Of a stretch of DNA of 64,000 nucleotides, positions 26,577 to 35,243 are shown one piece after another. The stretch's first letter is position 1. Each line of letters starts with the position of its first letter. The notes beneath the pieces are model-generated. The model was not told where the DNA came from, searched no databases, and saw only the letters and a program-made list of their open reading frames with translations. The stretch is from Desulfurella amilsii (GTDB lineage: Bacteria > Campylobacterota_A > Desulfurellia > Desulfurellales > Desulfurellaceae), in contig NZ_MDSU01000018.1 in NCBI RefSeq assembly GCF_002119425.1, positions 1,021,501 through 1,085,500 of the forward strand, in the 5' to 3' direction. The translations under genes and the position numbers were made by a program.

Positions 26577-29017
26577 ACAATTATATTGAGTATCTTGTTT
26601 GTTACGTAGATATATTTTCTAATTTCTTTATCAGCAATATGCTTTTTGACTTTTTCTGATTGAAGTGCTAGTTTCTTAACTTCATCTTCGCCTGTTTTTT
26701 TGCTAATTTCAATTGTATCTCTCAATTTGCCATTAATTGTTATTGCGATTTTAACTGTATCTTTGTCTGCATATTCTTTTTGAACTTTGGGCCAGTTTTG
26801 CTCAAATACCTCACTATCACAACCCAACATTTCCCACATTTCACAAGCAAGATGCGGCACAAATGGGCTAGATAAGATAGCAAGTTTTTCAAGCGCTTCT
26901 TTAAAATAGCCTAACTCCTCATCTTTGGGGTTAAAACTGTACAAAAAGTTTACATACTCCATTAGTTTGGCAATTGCTGTATTGAAGTGATAGTTTTCTA
27001 CATCATTTGTTACCTTTTGCACGCAAGAGTTAATTTCATATAAAAGCTCTTTTATGCGCTCATCAATTTTGTCTTTTTTTGGCGCATTTTTAACACGCCT
27101 GGCGTTGGTTGCAAAAAGCCTATAAAGCCTGTTCAAAAACCTGTAAGAGCCTTCAATACCTTCATCAGACCACTCAAGATCTTTATCAACAGGCGCTGCA
27201 AAAAGTATAAATAACCTTGCTGTATCTGCTCCATATGTGTTTACAATTTCATCTGGATCTACTACATTGCCTTTAGATTTGCTCATTTTAGAGCCGTCTT
27301 TGACAACCATACCCTGCGTTAGTAATCGTTTAAAAGGCTCACGCGACTCAAAATACCCAAGATCGCTTAAAACTTTTGTAAAATATCTCGCATATAAAAG
27401 ATGCATTACAGCATGTTCAATGCCGCCAATGTATTGATCCACATCCATCCAATATTTTACTTTTTGCCTATCAAAGATCTCTTTGTCGTAGTGAGGCGAA
27501 CAGTACCTCAAAAAATACCAGCTAGACTCCACAAACGTGTCAAATGTGTCAGTTTCTCTTTTTGCCTTTGCACCACATATGGGACACGTTGTGTTTACAA
27601 AGCTTTCAACTTTTGATAAAGGTGAACCACCAAAGCCCGTTATTTCTACATCCTCGGGCAATTTAACGGGTAGTTTTTCAATAAGTTCTGGCACAATACC
27701 ACAATTTGGGCAATAAATTACCGGTATTGGCGCTCCCCAGTAACGCTGGCGAGATACATTCCAGTCTCTTAATTTATACTGAAAAGATTTTCTTGCCAAA
27801 TTTTTACTTGCAAGGCACTCAACAATCTTTTCTTTGGCTATCTCGTTTTGCAATCCATTAAAATTTTCTGAGTTTACAAGATAGCCTTCTTCTGTGAAGC
27901 TTTTATCCCATAGGTTTATATCTTTGCTCAAGTCATCTCGATAAATTACAATCTTTTTGGGTATGCTAAATTTTGTCGCAAACTCAAAATCTCTTTGATC
28001 ATGCGCTGGTACACCCATTACAACGCCCGTTCCATATTCCATTAAAACAAAGTTAGCTATAAAAAGCGGTATTACTTCATTGCTTGCCGGGTTAATCAAA
28101 TTTACACCACTGTATATACCATCTTTTTCTTTGTCGTAGTCTTTTTTGATATCCAAATCAACGATCATTTTCTCTACATAATCCAAAGTCCCCTTATCTT
28201 TCACAATTTCTTTTACTTTAGGGTGTTTAGGCGATATACTAACAAATGTCACACCAAAAACCGTATCTGGCCTTGTTGTAAAAACCTCTAAATACTCATC
28301 TTTCTGCTCAAATTTAAACTTTATAAAAGCACCTTCACTTTTTCCAATCCAATTTATCTGCTGACTTAATACTTTATTTGGCCAACCTTTTTCTAATAAT
28401 TTTATGCTTTCTAGTAACTCATCCGCATAATTTGTAATCTTGAAATACCAGCCATAAATGGTTTTTTTAACAACTTCACTATCGCATCTCCAACACTTGC
28501 CATCTTCCACCTGTTCATTTGCAAGCACCGTTTGGCAATGAGGACAAAAATTTACTTCCGATTCCTTCCTATATGCCATACCACGCTTAAACATTTCTAT
28601 GAATATCTTCTGTTCCCATTTGTAGTATTCTGGGTCACATGTGGCAATTATACGGTCTTTATCGTATGAAAAACCTAATTTTTCTAGTTGACTTAACATG
28701 TAGTCCATATTTGAGTAGGTCCACTTTGCAGGGTGTATTTTTGCGTTTATTGCAGCATTTTCTGCGGGCAATCCAAATGCATCGAAACCTATTGGGTGCA
28801 AGACATTGTAACCCATAAACCGCTTAAAACGCGCCAGTACATCTCCAATTGTATAGTTTCTTACATGCCCCATGTGAATTTTCCCAGATGGGTACGGAAA
28901 CATCTCTAAACAGTAATATTTTGGCTTACTATCAAAATCTACTGCTTTATTTAAATTTAACTTATTCCAAATTGCCTGCCATTTTTTTTCAATTACACTC
29001 GGATTATACTTTTCCAT
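26573..29017 (-). CDS. leuS: Leucyl-tRNA synthetase
   Basis: 814 residues, normal length. Class I signatures: YPSGKIHMGHVRNYTIGD (HIGH region) and GSKMSKSKGNVVDPDE (KMSKS). Editing (CP1) domain residues such as VFTTRPDTVFG and GVVMGVPAHDQRDFEFA are present, as is the zinc-type ribbon CPHCQTVLANEQVEDGKCWRC. It charges tRNA-Leu and clears mischarged products. It starts 3 bases after ilvD. Confidence 0.97.
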   Translation of the reverse strand: MEKYNPSVIEKKWQAIWNKLNLNKAVDFDSKPKYYCLEMFPYPSGKIHMGHVRNYTIGDVLARFKRFMGYNVLHPIGFDAFGLPAENAAINAKIHPAKWTYSNMDYMLSQLEKLGFSYDKDRIIATCDPEYYKWEQKIFIEMFKRGMAYRKESEVNFCPHCQTVLANEQVEDGKCWRCDSEVVKKTIYGWYFKITNYADELLESIKLLEKGWPNKVLSQQINWIGKSEGAFIKFKFEQKDEYLEVFTTRPDTVFGVTFVSISPKHPKVKEIVKDKGTLDYVEKMIVDLDIKKDYDKEKDGIYSGVNLINPASNEVIPLFIANFVLMEYGTGVVMGVPAHDQRDFEFATKFSIPKKIVIYRDDLSKDINLWDKSFTEEGYLVNSENFNGLQNEIAKEKIVECLASKNLARKSFQYKLRDWNVSRQRYWGAPIPVIYCPNCGIVPELIEKLPVKLPEDVEITGFGGSPLSKVESFVNTTCPICGAKAKRETDTFDTFVESSWYFLRYCSPHYDKEIFDRQKVKYWMDVDQYIGGIEHAVMHLLYARYFTKVLSDLGYFESREPFKRLLTQGMVVKDGSKMSKSKGNVVDPDEIVNTYGADTARLFILFAAPVDKDLEWSDEGIEGSYRFLNRLYRLFATNARRVKNAPKKDKIDERIKELLYEINSCVQKVTNDVENYHFNTAIAKLMEYVNFLYSFNPKDEELGYFKEALEKLAILSSPFVPHLACEMWEMLGCDSEVFEQNWPKVQKEYADKDTVKIAITINGKLRDTIEISKKTGEDEVKKLALQSEKVKKHIADKEIRKYIYVTNKILNIIV

Positions 29018-29020
29018 AGC

Positions 29021-30682
29021 CTACCTCAATACTGCGCCTAAATGTGCATCTTGCACAAGCCTTGCATAGCGCGCCAGATAACCTGTGGTTATCTTTGGCT
29101 GTTTGGGCTTGAAGTGCTTTTTCCTCTCCTCAATAATACTTTCATCGACAAGCAAGTTAATAGTCTTTTTGACTACATCAATTTCTACCAAGTCACCTTC
29201 TTCAATTAAGCCAATGAGCCCGCCTTTTGCTGCCTCAGGTGAGATGTGTCCTACAGACAGTCCCCTTGTAGCGCCAGAAAACCTCCCATCTGTAATAAGA
29301 GCAACACTTGTGTCAAGCCCCATGCCTGCTATAGCGCTTGTAGGGGTGAGCATTTCTTTCATACCAGGCCCACCTGCTGGTCCTTCGTAGCGAATAACAA
29401 CGCAGTCACCTTCTTTAATTTGCCTGTTAAATATTGCTTGCGTTGCTTCCTCTTCGCTGTCAAATACGCGCGCTTTGCCAACAAAATGATCCAGCGCAGC
29501 AGAAACACCCGACTGCTTCAATACAGCTCCAAATGGTGCTAAATTGCCTTTTAGCATGGACAGCCCCCCCTTTGGATAGTACGGCTTATCAACTGGCCTT
29601 ATGATATTGTTATTTGTAACCTTGGCATTCTTGTAAGAATCGTATATGCTTGATCCTGTTACTGTCAGGCAGTCCCTTTTTATTAAACCAATGCTGTCTA
29701 AGCGATTTAATATAGCCATGATACCGCCTGCGTTGTCAAGATCCTCTAAGTGATATGGACCAACTGGGCTAAACGAGCACAAATCCGGTGCCTTATCGCT
29801 TATTTCATTGAATATGTCAAGGTGAAGCTCAATGTTTGCTTCTTGCGCAATTGCCAATAAATGCAACACGGTGTTTGTAGAGCATCCCATTGCCATATCT
29901 GCGGCAATGGCATTTTTTATACTATCAATTGTAATTACGTCTCTTGGTTTTATGTTTTTTTCTACAAGCTCGACAATTTTCATACCAGACAGCTTAGCAA
30001 GCCTTGTGCGTGCTGCATATACAGCAGGTATCGTACCATTTCCAGGAAGACTCAAACCTAGAGCCTCGCTTAGGCAGTTGATAGAGTTTGCAGAATACAT
30101 ACCAGAGCAAGACCCACACGAAGGACATGCGGTATTCTCTATTTCCAATAATTCTTCTTCAGTAATTTTACCTATGATTTTTTTGCCAACACCTTCAAAC
30201 ACCTGTGCTAAATCTATATCTTTGCCTTGATGCTTGCCAGCAAGCATAGGCCCGCCAGATATCATAATTGTGGGTATATTAACCCTTGCTGCAGCCATCA
30301 TCATACCAGGCACAATCTTGTCACATGCAGGCAGTATCACAAGACCATCAACAGGGTGAGCATTGACCATAATCTCTACAGCGTCTGCTATATTTTCCCT
30401 TGATGGCAATGAGTAGTGCATACCCAAATGACCCATTGCAATACCGTCGTCTACACCAATAGTGTTAAACTCAATAGGGGTACCCCCAGCCATATAAATA
30501 CCCGCCTTTACCGCTTCAACAAGCGTTTTTAGGTGAACATGGCCTGGTACTATATCGTTTGATGAGTTGGCTATAGCAATAATGGGTCTTGATAGTTCTT
30601 GATCTGTAAAACCATCGGCTTTAAACAGAGATCTATGTGGTGCCCTCTCAGGTCCTTTTAACATAATGTCACTTCTTCGCAT
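29021..30682 (-). CDS. ilvD: Dihydroxy-acid dehydratase
   Basis: 553 residues. Iron-sulfur cysteines and signatures: [53 protein letters not shown], and the C-terminal [21 protein letters not shown]. It makes the 2-oxo acids for isoleucine and valine synthesis. It is the first gene of a contiguous minus-strand run of eight genes and has its own promoter (30716-30743) and AAGGAG site. Confidence 0.97.
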   Translation of the reverse strand: MRRSDIMLKGPERAPHRSLFKADGFTDQELSRPIIAIANSSNDIVPGHVHLKTLVEAVKAGIYMAGGTPIEFNTIGVDDGIAMGHLGMHYSLPSRENIADAVEIMVNAHPVDGLVILPACDKIVPGMMMAAARVNIPTIMISGGPMLAGKHQGKDIDLAQVFEGVGKKIIGKITEEELLEIENTACPSCGSCSGMYSANSINCLSEALGLSLPGNGTIPAVYAARTRLAKLSGMKIVELVEKNIKPRDVITIDSIKNAIAADMAMGCSTNTVLHLLAIAQEANIELHLDIFNEISDKAPDLCSFSPVGPYHLEDLDNAGGIMAILNRLDSIGLIKRDCLTVTGSSIYDSYKNAKVTNNNIIRPVDKPYYPKGGLSMLKGNLAPFGAVLKQSGVSAALDHFVGKARVFDSEEEATQAIFNRQIKEGDCVVIRYEGPAGGPGMKEMLTPTSAIAGMGLDTSVALITDGRFSGATRGLSVGHISPEAAKGGLIGLIEEGDLVEIDVVKKTINLLVDESIIEERKKHFKPKQPKITTGYLARYARLVQDAHLGAVLR

Positions 30683-30715
30683 ACTAAACTCCTTAAAAAA
30701 CTACAATTTTTTCAA

Positions 30716-30743
30716 ATTATAACTTAAAAAATTCTGGTGTCAA
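30716..30743 (-). promoter_or_regulatory. Promoter of the ilvD-leading gene run
   Basis: Minus-strand TTGACA (30738-30743) and TATAAT (30716-30721) with a 16-base spacer: one of the closest matches to the sigma-70 consensus in the window. The leader is about 28 bases and contains AAGGAG. Confidence 0.7.
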
Positions 30744-30769
30744 ATTAATATAGGCTTTTTAGCAAACTC

Positions 30770-30797
30770 TTGACTTATAATTCATAATGCATATCTT
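30770..30797 (+). promoter_or_regulatory. Promoter of the alcohol dehydrogenase gene
   Basis: TTGACT (30770-30775), 16 bases, then TATCTT (30792-30797); the leader that follows contains AGGAGG before the ATG at 30817. It is divergent from the ilvD promoter. Confidence 0.5.
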
Positions 30798-30816
30798 GTG
30801 TAAATAGGAGGCGAAT

Positions 30817-31956
30817 ATGAAAGAGTTTATTTTTTATAACCCAACTCAAATTGTTTTTGGTGAAAATCAAACAAAAAATATTGGCAGGTACCTTAGAAAT
30901 AAAAAATGTCTGTTTTTATATGGTGGTACCAGTATAAAGCAAAATGGTATTTATAATAAAGTGATGGATTCGCTGAAAAAAAACAATGTTGCATTTGTAG
31001 AAAAATCTGGCGTAAAACCGAATCCTGTGCTTTCGTTTGTTTATGAAGCAATAGAGCTTGCAAAAAAAGAAAACATAGACTGCATAATAGCAGCAGGCGG
31101 TGGCAGCGTCATAGATAGTGCAAAAACGATAGCAGCAGGTTTCTACTACGATGGTGATGTATGGGATTTTTTTATAGATAAGGCTCAAATAAAGCAAGCT
31201 CTACCTATTTATGTAGTACTAACCCTTGCAGCTACCGCTTCTGAGATGAACTCAGGCGCAGTGATTACAAATGAAAAAACTAAACAAAAATTTAATATCA
31301 GAGGGGATGCTTTGTTTCCCAAAATCTCCATACTTGATCCCACAAACACATACACTGTGCCAAAAAATCATGTAGCAAACGGTAGTGTTGATGCGATCGT
31401 GCACTTGCTTGAAGGTTATTTCACAAAAAAATACTTAAGTACTCCAATCCAGGATGGTTTTGTGGAAACACTTGTAAAAACAATTATCTCGTCAACAAAA
31501 CAGATTCTAAAAGAACCCGAAAACTACGATGCTAGGGCAAACTTTATGTGGTCTGCTACGCTTGCTCTAAATGGTTTAACAACAGCAGGCATTGGTGCAT
31601 ATGCATTCCCAAATCACATGATGGGCCACTCCATTTCAGCATTATTTGATATAGCTCATGGCTCAACATTATCGATTGTTTTTCCAGCATGGCTTAAGTA
31701 CAATAAAGATAATCTAAGTCAAAGACTACAGCGCTTTGGCAAAGAGGTCTTTGGTATAGATAACCCAGATAAAGCCATAGAAGGACTTGAGAGTTTTTTT
31801 GCTTCAATTGGAGCACCAACAAAACTAAAAGATGTGGGGCTAGCTCAAACAGATATCGAAGCTATAGCACAAAATGCCGTATCGCTTGCTCAAAAATGGG
31901 GTTTGAATGAGTACACGAAAGAAAAAATTGCAAGCATTTTAAAGTTTGCACTTTAA
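30817..31956 (+). CDS. Iron-containing alcohol dehydrogenase (BdhA-like)
   Basis: 379 residues. NAD(P)-binding GGGSVIDSAKTIAAG (about residues 93-107) and metal-ligand region AFPNHMMGHSISALFDIAHGSTLSIV match group III iron-dependent alcohol dehydrogenases of the butanol dehydrogenase type. It reduces an aldehyde or ketone or oxidises an alcohol; the substrate cannot be told. It has its own promoter and a strong AGGAGG site and is followed 10 bases later by a small gene with AAGGAGG. Confidence 0.92.
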   Translation: MKEFIFYNPTQIVFGENQTKNIGRYLRNKKCLFLYGGTSIKQNGIYNKVMDSLKKNNVAFVEKSGVKPNPVLSFVYEAIELAKKENIDCIIAAGGGSVIDSAKTIAAGFYYDGDVWDFFIDKAQIKQALPIYVVLTLAATASEMNSGAVITNEKTKQKFNIRGDALFPKISILDPTNTYTVPKNHVANGSVDAIVHLLEGYFTKKYLSTPIQDGFVETLVKTIISSTKQILKEPENYDARANFMWSATLALNGLTTAGIGAYAFPNHMMGHSISALFDIAHGSTLSIVFPAWLKYNKDNLSQRLQRFGKEVFGIDNPDKAIEGLESFFASIGAPTKLKDVGLAQTDIEAIAQNAVSLAQKWGLNEYTKEKIASILKFAL

Positions 31957-31966
31957 GGAGGAATAT

Positions 31967-32152
31967 ATGCAGGTAAATGCACAAGTGGGCGTAGATGTAT
32001 TGCAAAAAGCCATCGATACAAATAAAAAGCAAGTAAGTAATTTACTAAAAATGCAGCAAGATGCCCAAAACAAATTGCCAATACAAGCTCAGAAAAATGA
32101 TACAGTGCCAAAATCTAGTATTCTGGGTAGCTTATTTGATAAAAAAGTATAA
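31967..32152 (+). CDS. Small YjfB-like putative motility protein
   Basis: 61 residues starting MQVNAQVGVDVLQKAID at the ATG at 31967, with AAGGAGG seven bases upstream; the open frame extends further up but without a site. A short amphipathic helix with QKAIDTNKKQVSNLLKMQQ resembles the YjfB (putative motility protein) family, found next to flagellar or stress genes, whose function is unknown. It is co-directional with the alcohol dehydrogenase. The family call is tentative. Confidence 0.55.
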   Translation: MQVNAQVGVDVLQKAIDTNKKQVSNLLKMQQDAQNKLPIQAQKNDTVPKSSILGSLFDKKV

Positions 32153-32201
32153 CTAAGTATGCTTGTTTGGTTTAAAAAATTAAAATTGGAGACATTGAAA
32201 G

Positions 32202-32699
32202 ATGTTTAATTGTAGCATTGAGTTTTTGAGTAATACGGCAATTAGCGCACCAAAAGCAGGTGGCAAAGATGATGTATTAATAGCCAATATTTCAAGTAAA
32301 ACTCAAATTCAACAAATTCTTGAAAAGATGTTTGAAATTTCAAATCGCACAAATTTCTCTTTTTACAAAAGAGACGCTCTTACATGCGAAAATATTGAAC
32401 ATATAATATTTGTAGGTGCAAAAAAGTATTATCACAATTACAACTGCGGTTTTTGTGGCTTTGAAGAGTGCGATGCATGCAAGCAAAATGGTGCATATTG
32501 CGCATTAACCATTACAGATTGCGGTATTGCCCTGGGTTCTTTAGTTAAGCTTGCAAGTATTCTAGGCATTGACAACAGAATAATGCTATCGCTTGGCAAA
32601 GCAGCCATTGAGCTTGGCATAATAAAAGATGTATTTAGCGCCTACGGTGTGCCACTGTATGTAGGCCCAAAAAATATATTTTTTGATAGAAAATATTAA
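32202..32699 (+). CDS. DUF2148 ferredoxin-domain protein
   Basis: 165 residues. Cysteine-rich centre NCGFCGFEECDACKQNG (about residues 83-98) and ALTITDCGIALGSLVKLASILGIDNRIM match the DUF2148 family, probable iron-sulfur proteins found mostly in anaerobes. No enzymatic role is known. It ends 2 bases from the convergent Dph6-like gene. Confidence 0.78.
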   Translation: MFNCSIEFLSNTAISAPKAGGKDDVLIANISSKTQIQQILEKMFEISNRTNFSFYKRDALTCENIEHIIFVGAKKYYHNYNCGFCGFEECDACKQNGAYCALTITDCGIALGSLVKLASILGIDNRIMLSLGKAAIELGIIKDVFSAYGVPLYVGPKNIFFDRKY

Positions 32700-32701
32700 A
32701 A

Positions 32702-33337
32702 CTATTCTAAATTAAAGCTTAAATAATAGTACTCTTGTGAATCAAAGAAAGCAGTATCCGTTAGTTTAAATGGTCTATCATATAACGGACAATAGGTAAC
32801 AACTGTATGGAATTCCCCTGCTTCGCCTGCTGGGTCAATATGCGGATTTTCTTTTAAAAACTTACTTAAATCATTATCTTTAATAAAGCTATATCCAAGG
32901 TAGTCTTTTGATAATTTTGTTTTTTTGCAAGCTATAATAGTGTAGGAAAAACCGTTATCTAACATGTTTTGCACCAAATCTTTACTGTTTTGCTGCCATA
33001 GTGGCTCTAAAAATTCTTTATGAGAGTTACTAGCTAAATCTTTTAGCCATTCATAGTGTGGCTCTAAATAAATATCTCCACTTATAATCATATCAACATC
33101 AAGTGCTTGCAAAAATTGTACAAATTTACTGTATGCGTTTGACATATCAAATATTAAAAGCTCTGTTTTGCATGAGTTTGCAATAATCTTTAAAGAGTTC
33201 AGATTTTCATAGTGAGGAGATAGCCCAATTGTAGTATTCAATAACAAAAAATACTTTACATCTATGGAATTTTTTTGGGCTAAATAGGTGGCAAATAGAC
33301 CATCTTTGCCACCCGAAAAAAGAGATACAGCTTTCAA
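32702..33337 (-). CDS. Dph6-like ATP-binding amidase/ligase domain protein
   Basis: 211 residues. PP-loop SLFSGGKDGLFATYLA, ISGDIYLEPHYEWLKDLA and DPAGEAGEFHTVVTYCPLY are the diphthine-ammonia ligase (Dph6, ATP_bind_4) signatures. Bacteria do not make diphthamide, so the substrate here must be different and is unknown. It is 6 bases upstream of the convergent DUF2148 end and follows an FKBP gene on the same strand. Confidence 0.8.
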   Translation of the reverse strand: MKAVSLFSGGKDGLFATYLAQKNSIDVKYFLLLNTTIGLSPHYENLNSLKIIANSCKTELLIFDMSNAYSKFVQFLQALDVDMIISGDIYLEPHYEWLKDLASNSHKEFLEPLWQQNSKDLVQNMLDNGFSYTIIACKKTKLSKDYLGYSFIKDNDLSKFLKENPHIDPAGEAGEFHTVVTYCPLYDRPFKLTDTAFFDSQEYYYLSFNLE

Positions 33338-33343
33338 CTTTAT

Positions 33344-33781
33344 CTAAGATTCTTGTTGAATTTTTACAAGCTCAATCTCAAAATTTAGATTTTTGCCAGC
33401 AAGCGGATGATTTCCATCAAGTGTTATTTCATCTTCATTTCTATCAATTACGCTAAAAAGCACAACGCTGCCATCTGGCTGCTGGCCTTGTAGCTTATCT
33501 CCAGCTTGCGGATCTAAATCTGGTGGTAGTTGTGATTTGTTGATTACAATTACACGCTCGTTATAGTAGGGACCATAAGCATCTTCTGATTTTACGGTGA
33601 ATGACTTCTTTTGACCTTCTTCTAAATCAATTACAGCCTCTTCAAAACCCGGTATTATTGATCCATCACCTATTGTAAATTCCAATGGATTCGAATTTAT
33701 AGATGAATCAAAAACACTACCATCATCTAACTTTCCTACATAATGTACGAAAACCTTATCGCCTTTTTGTGCATTAGCCAT
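33344..33781 (-). CDS. FKBP-type peptidyl-prolyl isomerase (SlyD-like)
   Basis: 145 residues from the ATG at 33781 (GAGGTG five bases upstream). YVGKLDDGSVFDSS, FTIGDGSIIPGFEEAVIDLEEGQKKSF and DGNHPLAGKNLNFEIELVKI are the SlyD-type FKBP signatures. It lacks the His-rich metal-binding tail of the E. coli protein. It catalyses proline isomerisation and may act as a chaperone. Confidence 0.9.
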   Translation of the reverse strand: MANAQKGDKVFVHYVGKLDDGSVFDSSINSNPLEFTIGDGSIIPGFEEAVIDLEEGQKKSFTVKSEDAYGPYYNERVIVINKSQLPPDLDPQAGDKLQGQQPDGSVVLFSVIDRNEDEITLDGNHPLAGKNLNFEIELVKIQQES

Positions 33782-33817
33782 GAAACACCTCAAAATATAA
33801 AAATTTATTTAGAAACC

Positions 33818-34327
33818 TTAATCGCCAAATGTAACAACAACAAAACCTAATTGTGCGTTTGTGCTCATGATGGGAACTATTAAGTATGACAAGCCTGGTT
33901 GGATTTGTTTGATTGTAATTTCTTTGTAGTCTGTAAACTCTTTTGGGTAAATTTTATTAAATGCTTCACCTTCATATTTCTTGTTGGTTCCAACAAAAAC
34001 TTTACCTGCTTTAATTAGATTAATATCTTTAAATCCTTTGTGCCTGACAAGTTCATTAAAACACTCGTTAATGCTCTGGTTATTATTCGTCTCTATAGCA
34101 TTTTTTACAAAATAGCTCAATGGCACAGCTAGGCTTTCAATAAGTGACGTTTTCGTTGCCATTTGTTTGGCATCAAAATTAACATTTAATTGGGCTATTT
34201 TGTTTGAAAATGCCAATTCTTGGGCTTTCTTGTAAGAGTTTAACTTTAAGGTGCCATAAAAATAAACACCCACTACAGCAATCAGCAAAATCAAAATTAC
34301 AATATAGCATGTTTTTTTTGAACCCAT
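33818..34327 (-). CDS. Membrane-anchored sensor-like protein of unknown family
   Basis: 169 residues. One N-terminal membrane helix (about residues 7-25) and a periplasmic part of about 140 residues with alternating helix and strand that ends in IQPGLSYLIVPIMSTNAQLGFVVVTFG, resembling a single Cache/PAS-type fold of chemoreceptors and sensor kinases. There is no output domain and no partner gene next to it. It has its own promoter (34346-34373) and AAGGAGG. The fold call is inference. Confidence 0.5.
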   Translation of the reverse strand: MGSKKTCYIVILILLIAVVGVYFYGTLKLNSYKKAQELAFSNKIAQLNVNFDAKQMATKTSLIESLAVPLSYFVKNAIETNNNQSINECFNELVRHKGFKDINLIKAGKVFVGTNKKYEGEAFNKIYPKEFTDYKEITIKQIQPGLSYLIVPIMSTNAQLGFVVVTFGD

Positions 34328-34345
34328 AAAGCCTCCTTTTGTTTT

Positions 34346-34373
34346 ACTATAGTTAAACTTTAAAAAATGTCAA
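34346..34373 (-). promoter_or_regulatory. Promoter of the sensor-like gene
   Basis: Minus-strand TTGACA (34368-34373), 16 bases, TATAGT (34346-34351), about 18 bases before the ATG. It lies back to back with the uppP promoter. Confidence 0.6.
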
Positions 34374-34405
34374 GGCTAGTTGGCAGCATTTGCTTTAATT
34401 TCTAT

Positions 34406-34434
34406 TTGACAAGCAATACACAAATGTATAGAAT
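34406..34434 (+). promoter_or_regulatory. Promoter of uppP, placing +1 within 3 bases of the ATG
   Basis: TTGACA (34406-34411), 17 bases, TAGAAT (34429-34434). The ATG is at 34444, nine bases after the -10 box, so transcription should start at about 34441. No ribosome binding site is present, which fits a leaderless transcript. Confidence 0.7.
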
Positions 34435-34443
34435 GCAACCATT

Positions 34444-35205
34444 ATGAGCATTTTTCATGCAATTATTTTAGGCATTGTAGAAGGCATTTTGGAGTTTTTG
34501 CCTGTATCTGCAGCTGGCAATTTGACGCTTGTTGGCAAAGCAATTGGTATACCTTCCAGTGACTTTATAAAAATTTACGAAATTGTTATGCAGTTAGGCG
34601 CGGTTTTTGCTGTATTGATTCTATATACAAAAAGACTATTAATAGACCACCAAACCTTAAAAAAAGTTATTTATGCTTTTATACCAACGGGTATTTTGGG
34701 CTTAATAGTTTACAAGCCTGTAAAACATTATTTGCTCTACAACGATAAAATTACTGTTATTTCTTTAATTATTGGCGGCATTATTATTATAGCCGTTGAA
34801 TTATCCAAGAAAAAACCCACCATTAACAGCATAGATCAGCTTAGCGTAAAAAAAGCTATTTTACTTGGCTTTATTCAAGCGCTTGCTTTTATACCGGGCG
34901 TTTCACGATCTGGTGCTACAATTGTAGGTGGAATATTGCTTGGTATGGATAGAAAAACTTCTGTTGAGTTTTCATTTTTGCTTGCCATACCAACAATTTT
35001 AAGCGCTGGAGGATATGCGCTTTTCAAAGACCATGCGCAAATCACACACAGTGACTTTATGGCTATGGGTGTAAGCTTTGTCACGGCTTTAATATTTGCC
35101 ATTATAAGCGTTAAGACTTTTTTGCACTTTATTTCTTCTAATAATCTAATGGTATTTGGCTTTTATAGGATAATAGTAGGCGCGGTTTATCTCATCTTCG
35201 CTTAA
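34444..35205 (+). CDS. uppP: Undecaprenyl-diphosphatase UppP with a His-to-Asn motif change
   Basis: 253 residues, about eight membrane helices. EGILEFLPVSAAGN (residues 13-26) and IPGVSRSGATI (150-160) are the two BacA/UppP motifs. UppP removes a phosphate from undecaprenyl diphosphate so the lipid carrier can be reused for cell-wall synthesis. In most UppP proteins the first motif is EFLPVSSTGH; here Ser-Thr-Gly-His is replaced by Ala-Ala-Gly-Asn (Asn26 at the E. coli His30 position). The second motif is intact. The gene stands alone and has no ribosome binding site. Confidence 0.88.
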   Translation: MSIFHAIILGIVEGILEFLPVSAAGNLTLVGKAIGIPSSDFIKIYEIVMQLGAVFAVLILYTKRLLIDHQTLKKVIYAFIPTGILGLIVYKPVKHYLLYNDKITVISLIIGGIIIIAVELSKKKPTINSIDQLSVKKAILLGFIQALAFIPGVSRSGATIVGGILLGMDRKTSVEFSFLLAIPTILSAGGYALFKDHAQITHSDFMAMGVSFVTALIFAIISVKTFLHFISSNNLMVFGFYRIIVGAVYLIFA

Positions 35206-35214
35206 AGCTAAAAC

Positions 35215-35236
35215 GGCTACCCTAAAAAGAGTAGCC
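35215..35236. terminator. Short hairpin between convergent uppP and UPF0173 genes
   Basis: GGCTAC (35215-35220) pairs with GTAGCC (35231-35236) around a 10-base loop. It is flanked by A/T runs on both sides, so it may end transcripts from either strand, but the stem is only 6 base pairs. Confidence 0.45.
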
Positions 35237-35243
35237 TAAAAAA

